Source of the DNA: Oscillospiraceae bacterium
GTDB lineage: Bacteria > Bacillota > Clostridia > Oscillospirales > Oscillospiraceae
NCBI GenBank assembly: GCA_015067785.1
Contig: SVLR01000005.1
Span: 1 to 64,000, forward strand
DNA length: 64,000 nucleotides
Reading direction: 5' to 3'
The notes under the pieces are model-generated. The model was not told the origin of the DNA. It searched no databases and saw only the letters and a list, made by a program, of their open reading frames with translations. Position 1 is the stretch's first letter; every line of letters starts with the position of its first letter. This document shows positions 16,494 to 25,497 of the stretch, piece by piece. The position numbers were made by a program, and so were the translations under genes.

Positions 16494-16582
16494 GTTGTCA
16501 TTGCGAGACCCGAAGGGTCGTGGCAATCTCCCGGTACAATCTGCCAATGCGCTCCTATGGGCGACCATTGGTCGTCCGCTAT
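16494..16582. repeat. GTCATTGCGAG...GTGGCAATCTC intergenic repeat
   Basis: The sequence carries GTCATTGCGAG, ACCCGAAGGGT and TGGCAATCTC, followed by the GCGACCATTGGTCGTCCGC palindrome. The latter is shared with the repeat at 46893. The rest of the 300-bp gap 16326-16628 is AT-rich and shows no gene. Confidence 0.65.
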
Positions 16583-16587
16583 AACGC

Positions 16588-16615
16588 AAAAAGGAGAGCC
16601 GCAGCTCTCCTTTTT
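16588..16615 (-). terminator. Terminator of the LRR lipoprotein gene
   Basis: AAAAAGGAGAGC-CGCA-GCTCTCCTTTTT is a perfect 12-bp stem that continues into a T-run on the minus strand. Confidence 0.9.
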
Positions 16616-16628
16616 AGTTGGTGGATAT

Positions 16629-18098
16629 TTACTCATAGGTAATAGTGCCATCCTTGGCAATCTGTCCATCTGTGCAGTAGATAGTGTAATTTCCGATAGG
16701 TTGGCCATCCCAAGCGGAATCTTTAGAGATTGCCTGCCACTGTGTAATCGTTCCTTCGAAATGAATATTGGCAAGGCTTGTGCAGACTTCAAATACACGA
16801 GAACCAATGCTCGTCACACTATTAGGAATCGTGATGCTTTGAAGACTGCCACATCTTTCAAATGCATACCAGCCAATACCTGTTACGCTACTTGGGATAG
16901 TGATGCTGGTGAGGCTATTGCAATAGGCAAATGCAGATTGACTGATGTATGTCACACTGTCAGGGATGGTGATGTTGGTAAGACTGCCGCAGCTTTCGAA
17001 TGCCCAAGCGTCAATGCTCACCACACCGTTTGGGATGGTAATACTGGTAAGACTGCTACAATTTTTAAATGCAGACTGGCCGATGTATGTCACGCTGTCT
17101 GGAATGGCAATGCTGATAAGGCTTGTACAGTTTTTGAACGCATTCCAGTCAATACTTGTAACGCTATTTGGGATAGTGATGATAGCGAGGTTGGGACAAT
17201 CTTCGAACATAGCCATACCAATGCGGGGGACGCCATTGGAGATGCTGACACGAGTCAATTTGTCACAGCTATAGAATGCATAACCCTCGATACTTGTTGC
17301 GCTACCTGGGATGGTGATGCTGGTAAGACTGTCGCAGTTACGAAACGCATACTCGCCAATACTGGTCACACTATCAGGAATAGTGATGTTGGTAAGGTTC
17401 GTACATCCATCAAATGCATACCAGCCAATATTGGTTACATCATCGCCGATAGACACATCGGTAAGGCTAGTGCAGCCAGTGAATGCAGAATCGCCAATAC
17501 TGGTAACACTATTAGGAATCGTGATACTGGAAAGGCTGGAACAACCATAGAATGTATTAACACCAATATTTGTCACACCATCTGGGATGGTAATGCCAGT
17601 TAGGCTGGAGCAACCCCCGAATGCAGAATTACCAATGGTAGTCACACTGTTGGGAATGATGATACTGGCAAGTTTGGAACAGCCTTCGAATGCACTAACG
17701 CCAATACTTAAAACGTTGTTCCCAAGAGTTACATTGGCAAGATTATTGCAGTACCCAAATGCATCTTTACCGATACTTATTATACTATTTGGAATGGAAA
17801 CACTAACAATGTCAGTGTAATTTTTAAACGCAGAAGCGCCAATGTCGGTCAAGGGAAAACCGTTATATTCCGCAGGGAGGACGATGTGCTCATCCTTGCA
17901 GGTGCCAATTCCTGTTACGGAGTAGCTTTTTTCGTTAGCATTAAGTGTAAATTCCAAACCTTCGGAATATACCGCTGGCTCCGTAGGCGGTTCAGTAGCA
18001 GGCTCAGTGGTAGGTTCTTGATTTGTGCTCTGATCGTTGCAAGCAGCGAAAATGAATACTATACCGATCACAAGAACGATTACTAAAAAGTGCTTCAT
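16629..18098 (-). CDS. BspA-type leucine-rich repeat lipoprotein
   Basis: A protein of 489 residues. A lipoprotein signal (FLVIVLVIGIVFIFAAC, lipobox with Cys near residue 20) is followed by a TEP/PTE-rich spacer. After that come about 15 BspA-like LRR units of 23 residues with the pattern SLTSITIPNSVTSIGxxAFxxC. The last unit, FEGTITQWQAISKD, is a typical cap. The product is expected on the outer face of the membrane. BspA proteins can bind host or bacterial surface ligands, but no ligand can be inferred. The gene is divergent from a small XRE regulator with a palindrome in the shared promoter. This arrangement repeats at 57.6-60.8 kb. The gene occupies the usual place of dnaA beside rpmH. 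Confidence 0.9.
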   Translation of the reverse strand: MKHFLVIVLVIGIVFIFAACNDQSTNQEPTTEPATEPPTEPAVYSEGLEFTLNANEKSYSVTGIGTCKDEHIVLPAEYNGFPLTDIGASAFKNYTDIVSVSIPNSIISIGKDAFGYCNNLANVTLGNNVLSIGVSAFEGCSKLASIIIPNSVTTIGNSAFGGCSSLTGITIPDGVTNIGVNTFYGCSSLSSITIPNSVTSIGDSAFTGCTSLTDVSIGDDVTNIGWYAFDGCTNLTNITIPDSVTSIGEYAFRNCDSLTSITIPGSATSIEGYAFYSCDKLTRVSISNGVPRIGMAMFEDCPNLAIITIPNSVTSIDWNAFKNCTSLISIAIPDSVTYIGQSAFKNCSSLTSITIPNGVVSIDAWAFESCGSLTNITIPDSVTYISQSAFAYCNSLTSITIPSSVTGIGWYAFERCGSLQSITIPNSVTSIGSRVFEVCTSLANIHFEGTITQWQAISKDSAWDGQPIGNYTIYCTDGQIAKDGTITYE

Positions 18099-18168
18099 AA
18101 TGCTTCCTCTTTTCTTTGTTAATTGCTATTGTGAACAAGTGCTCTGAAAAAATAGAACATCCGCTGTT

Positions 18169-18197
18169 AGTTTAGCGAATTTTTCGCTAAAAGTCAA
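18169..18197 (-). promoter_or_regulatory. Promoter of the LRR lipoprotein gene with a perfect palindrome in its spacer
   Basis: On the minus strand, TTGACT and TAAACT are 17 bp apart. The spacer is filled by TTTAGCGAA-TTT-TTCGCTAAA (18171-18191), a perfect 9-bp inverted repeat. This is the expected place for a repressor operator, and the adjacent divergent gene encodes an XRE protein. Confidence 0.7.
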
Positions 18198-18252
18198 TAA
18201 GGAAAAGATATACCGATATAATAAATGCAATAAACAATAAGAGGGAGCAGGT

Positions 18253-18471
18253 ATGCCGCTATATCAAAGGATACGCAATTTGCGGGAAGATAAGGATTTG
18301 ACCCAAACGCAGATGGGCGAGATTTTGTCTTGTAGTCAGCGCGTATACAGCAATTATGAGTGTGGCGATATTGATATTCCTACTACGATTCTCACAAAAA
18401 TTGCAGATTTTCACGGTGTCTCCGTAGACTATCTTCTGAACAGAACAGATAACCCAAATATGAATAAATAA
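18253..18471 (+). CDS. Small XRE-family DNA-binding protein
   Basis: A protein of 72 residues, nearly all helix-turn-helix: IRNLREDKDLTQTQMGEILSCSQRVYSNYECGDIDIPTTILTKIADFHGVSVDYLLNR. GGGAGCAGGT precedes the ATG. It has no effector domain, so it is likely a simple repressor dimer. A candidate -10 TATAAT lies at 18217-18222, but no good -35 is visible. It is divergent from the LRR lipoprotein gene, and the 154-bp gap contains one perfect palindrome. The inferred role is control of that gene and of itself. Confidence 0.85.
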   Translation: MPLYQRIRNLREDKDLTQTQMGEILSCSQRVYSNYECGDIDIPTTILTKIADFHGVSVDYLLNRTDNPNMNK

Positions 18472-18508
18472 GAGCAGACCATTATGTGGGTCTGCTCTTG
18501 CTGTTTTT
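18471..18508. terminator. Terminator between xre and bipA (convergent)
   Basis: AGAGCAGACC / GGTCTGCTCT form a 10-bp stem, followed by TGCTGTTTTT. Confidence 0.8.
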
Positions 18509-20336
18509 ATTCCTGATTTCTCTTTTTCATCAGCTGGCGCATACGCACGGCGTGGTCAAGCTCCCGCTTGCGGATACGAAGAGACTTGGGCGTACACTCC
18601 AAAAGCTCATCGTCTGCCAAAAATTCCAAGCACTGCTCCAAGGAGAAGATCTTGGGGCTTGTCAGGCGCAGCGCCTCGTCAGAGCCGGAAGCACGCATAT
18701 TGGTCAACTGCTTTTTCTTGCAGACATTGACGGTCATATCCTCGTTACGGCTGCAAATACCGACAACCATACCGGCATAGACCGGTGTGCCGGCGCCAAT
18801 GAACAGCGCGCCACGCTCCTGGGCATTAAACAGACCGTAGGAGCAAGCCTCGCCGGTCTCGAAAGCGATGAGAGAGCCGGTAAGTCTGCGTTCAATTTCG
18901 CCCTTCATAGGTGTGTAGGTCTCCAGGACACTACTCATAATGCCTTCGCCCCGGGTATCGGTCAAAAATTCGTTCCGATAGCCAAAAAGTCCGCGGGAGG
19001 GAACTAAAAACTCCAGGCGGTAGCGGTTGCCCATAGGCGTCATACTGAGCAGATCACCCTTGCGGCGACCCATTTTTTCAATGACCGCGCCCATACATTC
19101 CTCGGGCACATCCGCAACCATTCTTTCCACAGGCTCGCAGAGCTTGCCGTCAATTTCCTTGGTAAGCACACGGGGTGTGGAGACGGAGAACTCGAAGCCC
19201 TCCCGGCGCATAGTCTCCATCAGGATAGAGAGGTGCATTTCGCCGCGGCCTGCCACATTGAAGGAATCGCTGCCCTGCTCGGTGACCCGGAGGGAGACAT
19301 CCTTCAGAAGCTCCTTTTCCAGTCGGTCACGGAGCTGACGGGAGGTGACGAACTTGCCTTCTTTGCCGGCAAAGGGAGAGTCGTTGACCGCAAAGGTCAT
19401 TTCGATGGTTGGCTCGGAAATTTTTACGAAAGGCAGGGGCTCGATGCAGTCCGGGGCACAGAGGGTGCGACCGATGGTGATATCTGCCATACCGGACAAC
19501 GCCACGATCTCACCGGCGGAGGCTTCCTGAATTGCAGCTTTTTCCAGTCCGCTGTACTCATAAAGCGCGACTACCTTGCCCTTTTGCTTTAAGGTGCTGT
19601 CGTGGTAGTCGGCAATCACAACTTCCTGACCGACTTTGATCGTGCCGCGCTCCACGCGACCTACGGCGATTCTGCCCACATAGTCGTTATAATCGATGGA
19701 GGAGACCAGCAGCTGCAAGGGTGCGTTCTTATCACCCTCGGGGGCGGGTACATAATTGACGATGGTCTCAAAGAGAGGTACGAGATCGACACCGGTATCA
19801 TCCGGTCCGTAAGCGGCAGTGCCCTGTCTGCCGGAGCAGAAAACGGTGGGAGAGTTAAACTGCTCATCGGTGGCGTTCAGATCCAAAAGTAGCTCCAAAA
19901 CCTCGTCCATTACCTCGTGGATCCGGGCATCGGGCTTGTCGATCTTGTTGACCACAACAATAACCTTGTGACCCAGCTCCAATGCCTTTTGCAGCACGAA
20001 ACGGGTCTGGGGCATCGGGCCTTCGGCGGCATCCACTAAGAGCAGAACGCCGTTAACCATCTTGAGAATGCGCTCCACCTCACCGCCAAAGTCGGCGTGA
20101 CCGGGGGTGTCCACAATATTGATTTTGGTATCCTTATAATAAACGGAGGTGTTCTTCGCGAGAATCGTGATGCCGCGCTCCCGCTCCAAGTCGCCGGAGT
20201 CCATAACCCGGGTAACGGTGGCTTGATTTTCCCGATAAATACCGCCCTGCTTCAACATTTCGTCCACCAAGGTGGTCTTACCGTGGTCAACATGGGCGAT
20301 GATGGCAATATTACGAATGTTTTCCTGAGATGCCAT
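18507..20336 (-). CDS. bipA: Translational GTPase BipA/TypA
   Basis: A protein of 609 residues when started at [28 protein letters not shown]. The ORF-track start 180 bp upstream has no coding character. GTPase motifs are AHVDHGKT (G1), RGITI (G2), DTPGHADF (G3), NKIDKPDAR (G4). EF-G-like domains III and V and the BipA-specific C-terminal domain follow. BipA is a ribosome-binding GTPase that assists 50S assembly, notably at low temperature. GGAGAG lies 8 bases before the start. Confidence 0.97.
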   Translation of the reverse strand: MASQENIRNIAIIAHVDHGKTTLVDEMLKQGGIYRENQATVTRVMDSGDLERERGITILAKNTSVYYKDTKINIVDTPGHADFGGEVERILKMVNGVLLLVDAAEGPMPQTRFVLQKALELGHKVIVVVNKIDKPDARIHEVMDEVLELLLDLNATDEQFNSPTVFCSGRQGTAAYGPDDTGVDLVPLFETIVNYVPAPEGDKNAPLQLLVSSIDYNDYVGRIAVGRVERGTIKVGQEVVIADYHDSTLKQKGKVVALYEYSGLEKAAIQEASAGEIVALSGMADITIGRTLCAPDCIEPLPFVKISEPTIEMTFAVNDSPFAGKEGKFVTSRQLRDRLEKELLKDVSLRVTEQGSDSFNVAGRGEMHLSILMETMRREGFEFSVSTPRVLTKEIDGKLCEPVERMVADVPEECMGAVIEKMGRRKGDLLSMTPMGNRYRLEFLVPSRGLFGYRNEFLTDTRGEGIMSSVLETYTPMKGEIERRLTGSLIAFETGEACSYGLFNAQERGALFIGAGTPVYAGMVVGICSRNEDMTVNVCKKKQLTNMRASGSDEALRLTSPKIFSLEQCLEFLADDELLECTPKSLRIRKRELDHAVRMRQLMKKRNQE

Positions 20337-20425
20337 ATCCTGCTTCTCTCCTTTAATAGCATTTAACCTAAAAAATATAGCATATATTATGCGTAAATGC
20401 AATATTTTTATAAGCAAAACTGCAA

Positions 20426-20451
20426 AAAAGCAGGGCATTTGCCCTGCTTTT
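20426..20451 (-). terminator. Terminator of the aminotransferase operon
   Basis: AAAAGCAGGGC-ATTT-GCCCTGCTTTT is a perfect 11-bp stem with a T-run on the minus strand, directly after the aminotransferase stop. Confidence 0.9.
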
Positions 20452-20452
20452 A

Positions 20453-21625
20453 TTATATCAGTTCTGCAAAGAGGGGAAGGCTTTCGGTGATCTGGCGGTA
20501 GCTTACGCAGTAGCACAGCCGGAAATAGCCGGGACAGCCGAAATCGTCACCGGGAACGATCAAAAGATCTTTTTCCTTTGCTTTTTCGGAAAATGCCTTG
20601 GCATCACCGCCGGGTGCTTCTACGAAAAGATAAAATGCGCCGTCGGGCTTTGCTACCCGGTAGCCGGCTTTTACCAAGCCTTCGTAGAGAGTGCGACGGT
20701 TGATGTCGTAGCTTTCAAGGTCGGGACGCAGATGGGTGCAGCGGGCGATCAGCTTCTGCCACATGGAGGGGGCACAGACATGTCCCATACTCCGGGCAGC
20801 ACCGGCAACCGCAGGGAGCAGCGCCTTTGCGTCATCGGCTTGCTGGGGCACATAGACATAGCCGATCCGCTCACCGGGGAGCGACAGGGACTTGGAATAG
20901 GAATAGCAAACGATGGTGTTCTTGTAAATGGTGGGGATAAAGGGGACTTCTGTGCCGTCGTAGGCAAGTTCCCGATAAGGCTCATCGGAGATGATATAGA
21001 TGGGATGACCAAATTCCTTGCTCTTTTCCGTCAGCAATGCGCCCAAAGCGGTCAGGGTCTGACGGCTGTAGACCGTGCCGGCGGGGTTGTTGGGAGAGTT
21101 TACAATGATGGCTTGGGTACGCTCGGTGATGGCTTCTGCTAAAGCATCCAAACGAATCTGGAAGTCCGGTACATCGGGGGCAACGGCTTTGAAAGTAAGA
21201 CCTGCGCTTTCCACAAAGGGACGGTACTCGGGGAAGTAGGGGGCAATGGCGAGAATTTCCCCATTGGGAACTGCCAGCGCACCGAAAACAGCGCAAAGAC
21301 CGGGCGCCGCACCGCAGGTGATGAACAGATCGGCGGCATTTACACCGGCATCGTAGCGGGCATTTAAGTCGTCTGCAATGGCCTGCCGGGTGGCAAGATC
21401 ACCTACTGCAGAGGTGTAGCCGTGAAGGGAGAGAGAATCGGTGTCCTGCAAAAGGGCGGCAATGGTCTCACCCACCTCTGCCGGGGCGGGAATGCTGGGA
21501 TTGCCTAAGCTGTAATCATAGACCTTGTCCGCGCCTACAACGGCGGCGCGCATTCTGCCGTATTCAAAAAGCTCTCGGATGCAGGACCGCTTTGTGCCGA
21601 GGGCGTATGCTTGTTCGTTTACCAT
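20453..21625 (-). CDS. PLP-dependent class I/II aminotransferase
   Basis: A protein of 390 residues with fold type I aminotransferase features. These include YTSAVGDLATRQAIADDL near the N-terminus, NSPNNPAGTVYS, ISDEPYRELAYDG with the PLP-ring Asp, and the Schiff-base lysine in CYSYSKSLSLPGERIGY. It resembles aspartate/aromatic aminotransferases of Clostridia that are annotated only as pyridoxal-phosphate-dependent. The substrate is not deducible. The start overlaps the end of the upstream exonuclease gene by 7 bases, so it is in an operon with it and the CYTH gene. Confidence 0.92.
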   Translation of the reverse strand: MVNEQAYALGTKRSCIRELFEYGRMRAAVVGADKVYDYSLGNPSIPAPAEVGETIAALLQDTDSLSLHGYTSAVGDLATRQAIADDLNARYDAGVNAADLFITCGAAPGLCAVFGALAVPNGEILAIAPYFPEYRPFVESAGLTFKAVAPDVPDFQIRLDALAEAITERTQAIIVNSPNNPAGTVYSRQTLTALGALLTEKSKEFGHPIYIISDEPYRELAYDGTEVPFIPTIYKNTIVCYSYSKSLSLPGERIGYVYVPQQADDAKALLPAVAGAARSMGHVCAPSMWQKLIARCTHLRPDLESYDINRRTLYEGLVKAGYRVAKPDGAFYLFVEAPGGDAKAFSEKAKEKDLLIVPGDDFGCPGYFRLCYCVSYRQITESLPLFAELI

Positions 21626-22320
21626 ATTGCCTCCTGATGTTCATAAAGTGGTGTTCTCGCGGGGGTGGGTTGGGGTTTATAGGTCACAGAGCCGATGGGC
21701 TTACTGCCAAGACCGTATGTAGGATGATAGCCAAAGAGGTTAACATAACGAAAAAGATCCGGCTTTTCCTTATCCATCTCCTTCATAACCTCCAAGGTGG
21801 CCAGCACATCATCCACCGCCCGGTGGGAGTTGACGACTTTTCCGGAAAGACCGTAGGCTTCGATGGCACTGCACAGCTTATGGGGATATTCCCGACGGTC
21901 TTTATAGACAGTGAGTAGGTCTAATTTGTCCTTGCCCTTTAGGATAGCGGGGTCACCGCTGCGCAGCAGCAAGTAAAAAAGAAAACTCAAGTCAAAATGT
22001 GCATTGTAAGCAAGGAGCAGTGTCCTGCCGGACACCATTCGCGCAATGTCGCTGCAAAGCTGTGCTTTTGGAATACCTCTTGCCTGCACATCCTCGTTGG
22101 TAATACCGGTCAGCTGCTGGATTTTGGGCGGAATGGTATTTCCGGGGGTCAGGGAGATCAGCTCGTCGTACTCCTCGGTGACGGTGGGGACACCGTCCTT
22201 TAATTCTACTACAATCGCGGCAAATTCGATGATCTCATCCCGCATAAAGTCCAGACCGGTGGTCTCTGTATCAAAGAGAAACAGCCGGTCGTACCTTTCA
22301 AAAAACGCATTTATTGCCAT
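21619..22320 (-). CDS. DEDDh 3'-5' exonuclease (DnaQ/PolC-exo-like)
   Basis: A protein of 233 residues. All DEDDh motifs are visible: FDTETTGLD (ExoI), AYNAHFDLSFLFYLL (ExoII) and NSHRAVDDVLATLEV (ExoIII, with the catalytic His). It is a stand-alone exonuclease domain with a C-terminal extension ending in PTPARTPLYEHQEAIW. A role in DNA repair or RNA trimming is possible; which is unknown. It overlaps the CYTH gene upstream by 10 bases and the aminotransferase downstream by 7. Confidence 0.9.
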   Translation of the reverse strand: MAINAFFERYDRLFLFDTETTGLDFMRDEIIEFAAIVVELKDGVPTVTEEYDELISLTPGNTIPPKIQQLTGITNEDVQARGIPKAQLCSDIARMVSGRTLLLAYNAHFDLSFLFYLLLRSGDPAILKGKDKLDLLTVYKDRREYPHKLCSAIEAYGLSGKVVNSHRAVDDVLATLEVMKEMDKEKPDLFRYVNLFGYHPTYGLGSKPIGSVTYKPQPTPARTPLYEHQEAIW

Positions 22321-22904
22321 TTTTCGTCTCCTTTCGCCAAATCAAGCGCCCGGCGGAATTTGCTTTTCGGTTCTTCCTGCAAGGAAAATTTCTGCGCCAG
22401 CAGTGCGGCATAGAGATCTGCGTCCTGTTCTTTTCCGGAAAGCAGCTCTACCTCAACTTCAAAAAGCGGCAGCTCTTTTTCACCGCCTATTAAAATGCCT
22501 GCATCCAGCGCGACCTCCAAAAGGCTGTCTCCGAAGGGAATTTTTCGCGCCGTCCGGGTAAATTTTGCACCGCATACCGGGATGATACCTTCTGTGGTCA
22601 GGGACAGCAATTCCACCCAATTGCTAAGTTTACATAAAACGGGGATGGCGTCGTGGATGCTGTCACATTCTGTTTGGAATTCCCCTCGGGCAGTTGTGCC
22701 AGTAGGGGTCTTTAACGTGCAGACAGAGTGGCCGTTTTCCAAACGGCGGCGGAGGGTGATCTTCCGCTTGGATAACGCACTGTTAGGGGTATCGTAATAA
22801 GTGGTCTCCATCTGCAAAAGGTAGGGTTTTTCTTTCAGGGAAGCGTGGATATTCTTAAGGGTTTCTTCATCTGCGCGGAACTTCTTTTCATATTCCAGAC
22901 CCAT
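22311..22904 (-). CDS. CYTH-domain protein (inorganic triphosphatase-like)
   Basis: A protein of 197 residues from the ATG at 22904, 7 bases after GGAGG. The ORF-track start upstream is rejected. It begins MGLEYEKKFRA with the ExExK hallmark of the CYTH superfamily. Basic and acidic strands of the triphosphate tunnel follow (KRKITLRRRLENGHSVCTLKTP, LFEVEVELLSGKE). CYTH proteins hydrolyse triphosphates (tripolyphosphate, ThTP) or cyclise ATP. The bacterial clostridial branch mostly has tripolyphosphatase activity, but no substrate can be set from sequence. Confidence 0.88.
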   Translation of the reverse strand: MGLEYEKKFRADEETLKNIHASLKEKPYLLQMETTYYDTPNSALSKRKITLRRRLENGHSVCTLKTPTGTTARGEFQTECDSIHDAIPVLCKLSNWVELLSLTTEGIIPVCGAKFTRTARKIPFGDSLLEVALDAGILIGGEKELPLFEVEVELLSGKEQDADLYAALLAQKFSLQEEPKSKFRRALDLAKGDEKWQ

Positions 22905-22976
22905 ACTGTCGCCTCCTTTTTTGGCTATTATACACCCGATCGCCACGATATGCAAGAATCTTTCTGTGCTGCGTCC

Positions 22977-22987
22977 AAACGACAAAA
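22977..22987 (-). promoter_or_regulatory. Possible Spo0A box upstream of spoIIE
   Basis: TTTTGTCGTTT on the minus strand resembles the Spo0A box TTTGTCGAA, with the last two core bases different. Its place, 55 bp before spoIIE, is where Spo0A control is known in Bacillus. It is weak evidence. Confidence 0.25.
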
Positions 22988-23040
22988 AATTTCTCTCTTT
23001 GGTGGTAGGATGAAAAGGAAAAAGAAAGGTCGTGTTACAT

Positions 23041-24942
23041 ATGGATGCATTTTTAGGGCAGGGAAGGCATTTTTTGCGTCGGCTTTCCGCCCAACCGCAG
23101 ATTTATTCGTTGCTTCGCGGTGGCGGCTATTTTTTGGCAGGCTTTTGCCTGAGCGCAGCCAGCTTAAACCAGCATTTTTTGCCACTTACGGTGGGGCTCA
23201 TTTGCGGCTGTACCGGTATGTCGTCATTAATTGCAGCATTGGGCGGTATTTTAGGGTATTTGGTATTCTGGAATGCGCTGCAGCCGGTGGCTTGGTGCGC
23301 CGTTGCACTGCTGCTTTCCGCGATTTTGGGAGATCGTCGCATTTGTCGGACAGCACCCTTGCTGATGCCTATGGCGGCAGCCTTTTCGGTGGCGATCCTG
23401 GGGGTGGTGTTCCAGCTTGCCGGTAATGAAGCGCCGCCGGTCATTATTTATTTCTTGCGGATATTGCTTGCGGGGGTAGCCAGCGGTCTGTTTGCCCGGG
23501 TGACCCGGGAGCGCAATCCCCTTTATGACTGGTTTGCCTGTGGCTTTGGGGTACTGGCATTGGCGCAGATATTGCCGGTGCCCTATTTGGGTCTGGGTTA
23601 CTTAGCTGCCGGGGCGCTTTTGGTCCGGGGCGCCTTTCCTGCGGCAGCGCTGGCTGGACTTGCGCTGGATCTGGCGGGCATTACACCACTGCCGATGACG
23701 GCAATTTTGTGCCTTTCTTACTTGATTCGCTTTTTGCCAAAGCAGCCCCTCTGGTTGGGTGGCGCAACGGTGGTGTGCGTTTGCGGGATCGTAATGTATA
23801 TTTGCGGCATTTGGGACATTACACCCCTTCCGGGACTGTTCTTCGGCGCGATGGGCGGCGTATACCTGCCCAAGCAAGCGCCACTGAGCCACCGCCGGGG
23901 CGCCATCGGACTTGCCCAAGTACGGCTGGAGCTGGCAGCCGGGGTGATGGCGCAGACGAAGCAGATTCTTGCGGAAATTCCGGAAACGCCTGTGGATGAG
24001 GACCTGCTGGTACAAAGGGCGGCGGAGACCGCCTGCAATGGCTGCAGCTATCGAAAAAACTGCAAGGATCACCGCCATATCGCCCAGCTTCCCGGCGCTC
24101 TGCTTCACAAACCCCTCCAAAGCAGCGAGGAGCTGCCCATCGTCTGCAAAAAGAGCGGACGGTTTCTTGCCCAGCTGCACCGCAGTCAGGAGCAGCTTCG
24201 CTCTATTTTGGCAGACCGGGAACGGCAGAGAGATTACCGTTCAGCAGTTTTGCAGCAATACGGCTTTCTTTCCGGGTACTTACAGCAGCTATCCGACACC
24301 TTGACCCAAAAGGCGGACAGCATCCGGGACTATTATCGGGCAGAGGTGCGGGTGTATGGCAATCGCCCGGCACCCGGCAGCGGTGACCGATGCCTGCGGT
24401 TTTTGGGCACCGGTGGGAAATACTATGTGCTCCTGTGCGATGGTATGGGCACCGGCGTTGAGGCGGCAATGGAAGCCAAAACAGGAGGCGAGCTGCTGCG
24501 AAAGCTGCTGCTGGCCGGCTACCCGGCGGAGCATGCCCTTGGAAGCCTCAACAGCATATGCGCCTTGCGAGACAGAGCCGGGATCCTCACGGTGGATATG
24601 GCGGAGCTGCACTTAGGCACCGGCGCAGTAAGTCTTTATAAATGGGGCGCAGCGCCCTCCTATCTGATTGCAGACGGAAAGACTGACAAAATAGGCACAG
24701 CCACACCCCCGCCCGGTCTTGCCGCCTCCGGCTGGCAGCCACCGGTGAAACGGGTGAGCCTGCGAAACGGAGAGCGGCTCATGATGGTTAGCGACGGCGT
24801 AGGAGAGGAAAGCGCCTTTCGCATCTGCCGGGAGAAGGCAGGCGCCCCGGACGAGATCTTAGCCCGCTGCTTGCTGGATTGCGGCACCTACCAAGGGGAC
24901 GATGATGCCACCGTAGTCTGCATCCGCCTGAAAGAGGGATAA
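23041..24942 (+). CDS. spoIIE: Stage II sporulation protein E (SpoIIE phosphatase)
   Basis: A protein of 633 residues from ATG 23041, chosen over GTG 23032 because AAAGG lies 11 bases before the ATG and only 2 before the GTG. The N-terminal third contains about ten hydrophobic segments. A central regulatory part with a CNGCSYRKNCKD cysteine cluster follows. The C-terminal PP2C phosphatase (residues ca. 420-630) carries VLLCDGMGTGVEAAMEA, LMMVSDGVGEE and GDDDATVV for metal binding. SpoIIE dephosphorylates SpoIIAA to release sigma-F in the forespore and interacts with FtsZ at the polar septum. It is shorter than the Bacillus protein (ca. 827). Confidence 0.93.
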   Translation: MDAFLGQGRHFLRRLSAQPQIYSLLRGGGYFLAGFCLSAASLNQHFLPLTVGLICGCTGMSSLIAALGGILGYLVFWNALQPVAWCAVALLLSAILGDRRICRTAPLLMPMAAAFSVAILGVVFQLAGNEAPPVIIYFLRILLAGVASGLFARVTRERNPLYDWFACGFGVLALAQILPVPYLGLGYLAAGALLVRGAFPAAALAGLALDLAGITPLPMTAILCLSYLIRFLPKQPLWLGGATVVCVCGIVMYICGIWDITPLPGLFFGAMGGVYLPKQAPLSHRRGAIGLAQVRLELAAGVMAQTKQILAEIPETPVDEDLLVQRAAETACNGCSYRKNCKDHRHIAQLPGALLHKPLQSSEELPIVCKKSGRFLAQLHRSQEQLRSILADRERQRDYRSAVLQQYGFLSGYLQQLSDTLTQKADSIRDYYRAEVRVYGNRPAPGSGDRCLRFLGTGGKYYVLLCDGMGTGVEAAMEAKTGGELLRKLLLAGYPAEHALGSLNSICALRDRAGILTVDMAELHLGTGAVSLYKWGAAPSYLIADGKTDKIGTATPPPGLAASGWQPPVKRVSLRNGERLMMVSDGVGEESAFRICREKAGAPDEILARCLLDCGTYQGDDDATVVCIRLKEG

Positions 24943-24944
24943 AA

Positions 24945-24978
24945 AATCGGCACCCGATTGTGGGTGCCGATTCTTTTT
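24945..24978 (+). terminator. Terminator after spoIIE
   Basis: AATCGGCACCC-GATTGT-GGGTGCCGATT is a perfect 11-bp stem followed by CTTTTTG. Confidence 0.9.
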
Positions 24979-24986
24979 GCTTATAG

Positions 24987-25304
24987 AAAACCACCAGCAC
25001 GGCTGGTGGTTCCAAAAAGCTTTAGCTATGCCCAGTCCCGCCACAGCGGCAAGCCTCCCCTGTGTAAGGGGAGGTGCCCAGTGCGCACACTGGGCGGAGG
25101 GGTTGTTCTCATAGTGTCAATCCCTCAGTCAGCCTGTTCGGCTGACAGCTCCCTTTACACAAGAGAGCCTTCGGTGCGCTAATTACCGCATTTGCGGTGG
25201 TGGGGCAAAACACGCAAGCGAAAGAGAATTCGATGAGCCTATAGGCTCGGCAGGTTGTAGGCCCTAAGGGGGCCTGTGCATACCACCGGCACGGCCGGTG
25301 GTTA
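24987..25304. mobile_element. Probable IS200/IS605-like remnant without transposase
   Basis: Two matching hairpins bound a 290-bp segment with no open frame. They are AACCACCAGC-ACG-GCTGGTGGTT at 24989-25011 and ACCACCGGC-ACG-GCCGGTGGT at 25282-25302. Both have the same ACG loop and a similar stem. Terminal subterminal hairpins without inverted repeats are characteristic of IS200/IS605 ends. The right part (AGCCTATAGGCT, GGCCCTAAGGGGGCC) is rich in small hairpins, as in right ends of such elements. A hairpin repeat is nested inside at 25051. The element class is inferred, not proven. Confidence 0.5.
25051..25171. repeat. Two-arm hairpin repeat nested in the IS200-like remnant
   Basis: AAGCCTCCCCTGTGTAAGGGG starts the copy, which also has GAGGGGTTG, TGTCAATCCCTCAGTCAGCC and CTCCCTTTACACAAGAGAG. 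It is the same layout as the grpE-dnaK copy at 5751, with a longer middle. Confidence 0.75.
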
Positions 25305-25307
25305 TGA

Positions 25308-25475
25308 TTATTCATCTTTTCTAAAATAGCCCCGCAGGCAGAGGAGCAAGCCGATCACCAAACCTGCAAAAAAGGTAACTGCGCCTACGCCCACGCCGTT
25401 TATCCACGCGATGTAGCCAAAGGAGGCGAGGATCAGGACAGCAATGCCCAGCAGCATCGTTTTGACAGATTTCAT
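25308..25475 (-). CDS. Two-helix small membrane protein
   Basis: A protein of 55 residues from ATG 25475 (MKSVKTMLLGIAVLILASFGYIAWI), 8 bases after GGAGA. Two hydrophobic helices (LLGIAVLILASFGYIAWI and GVGAVTFFAGLVIGLLLCLRGYF) are followed by a basic end. It lies 22 bp downstream of the DUF2500 gene and is likely co-transcribed. The function is unknown; similar two-helix proteins are common beside DUF2500 genes in Clostridia, which is a recollection rather than a check. Confidence 0.7.
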   Translation of the reverse strand: MKSVKTMLLGIAVLILASFGYIAWINGVGVGAVTFFAGLVIGLLLCLRGYFRKDE

Positions 25476-25497
25476 AGTAGTTTCTCCTGTAAATGAT

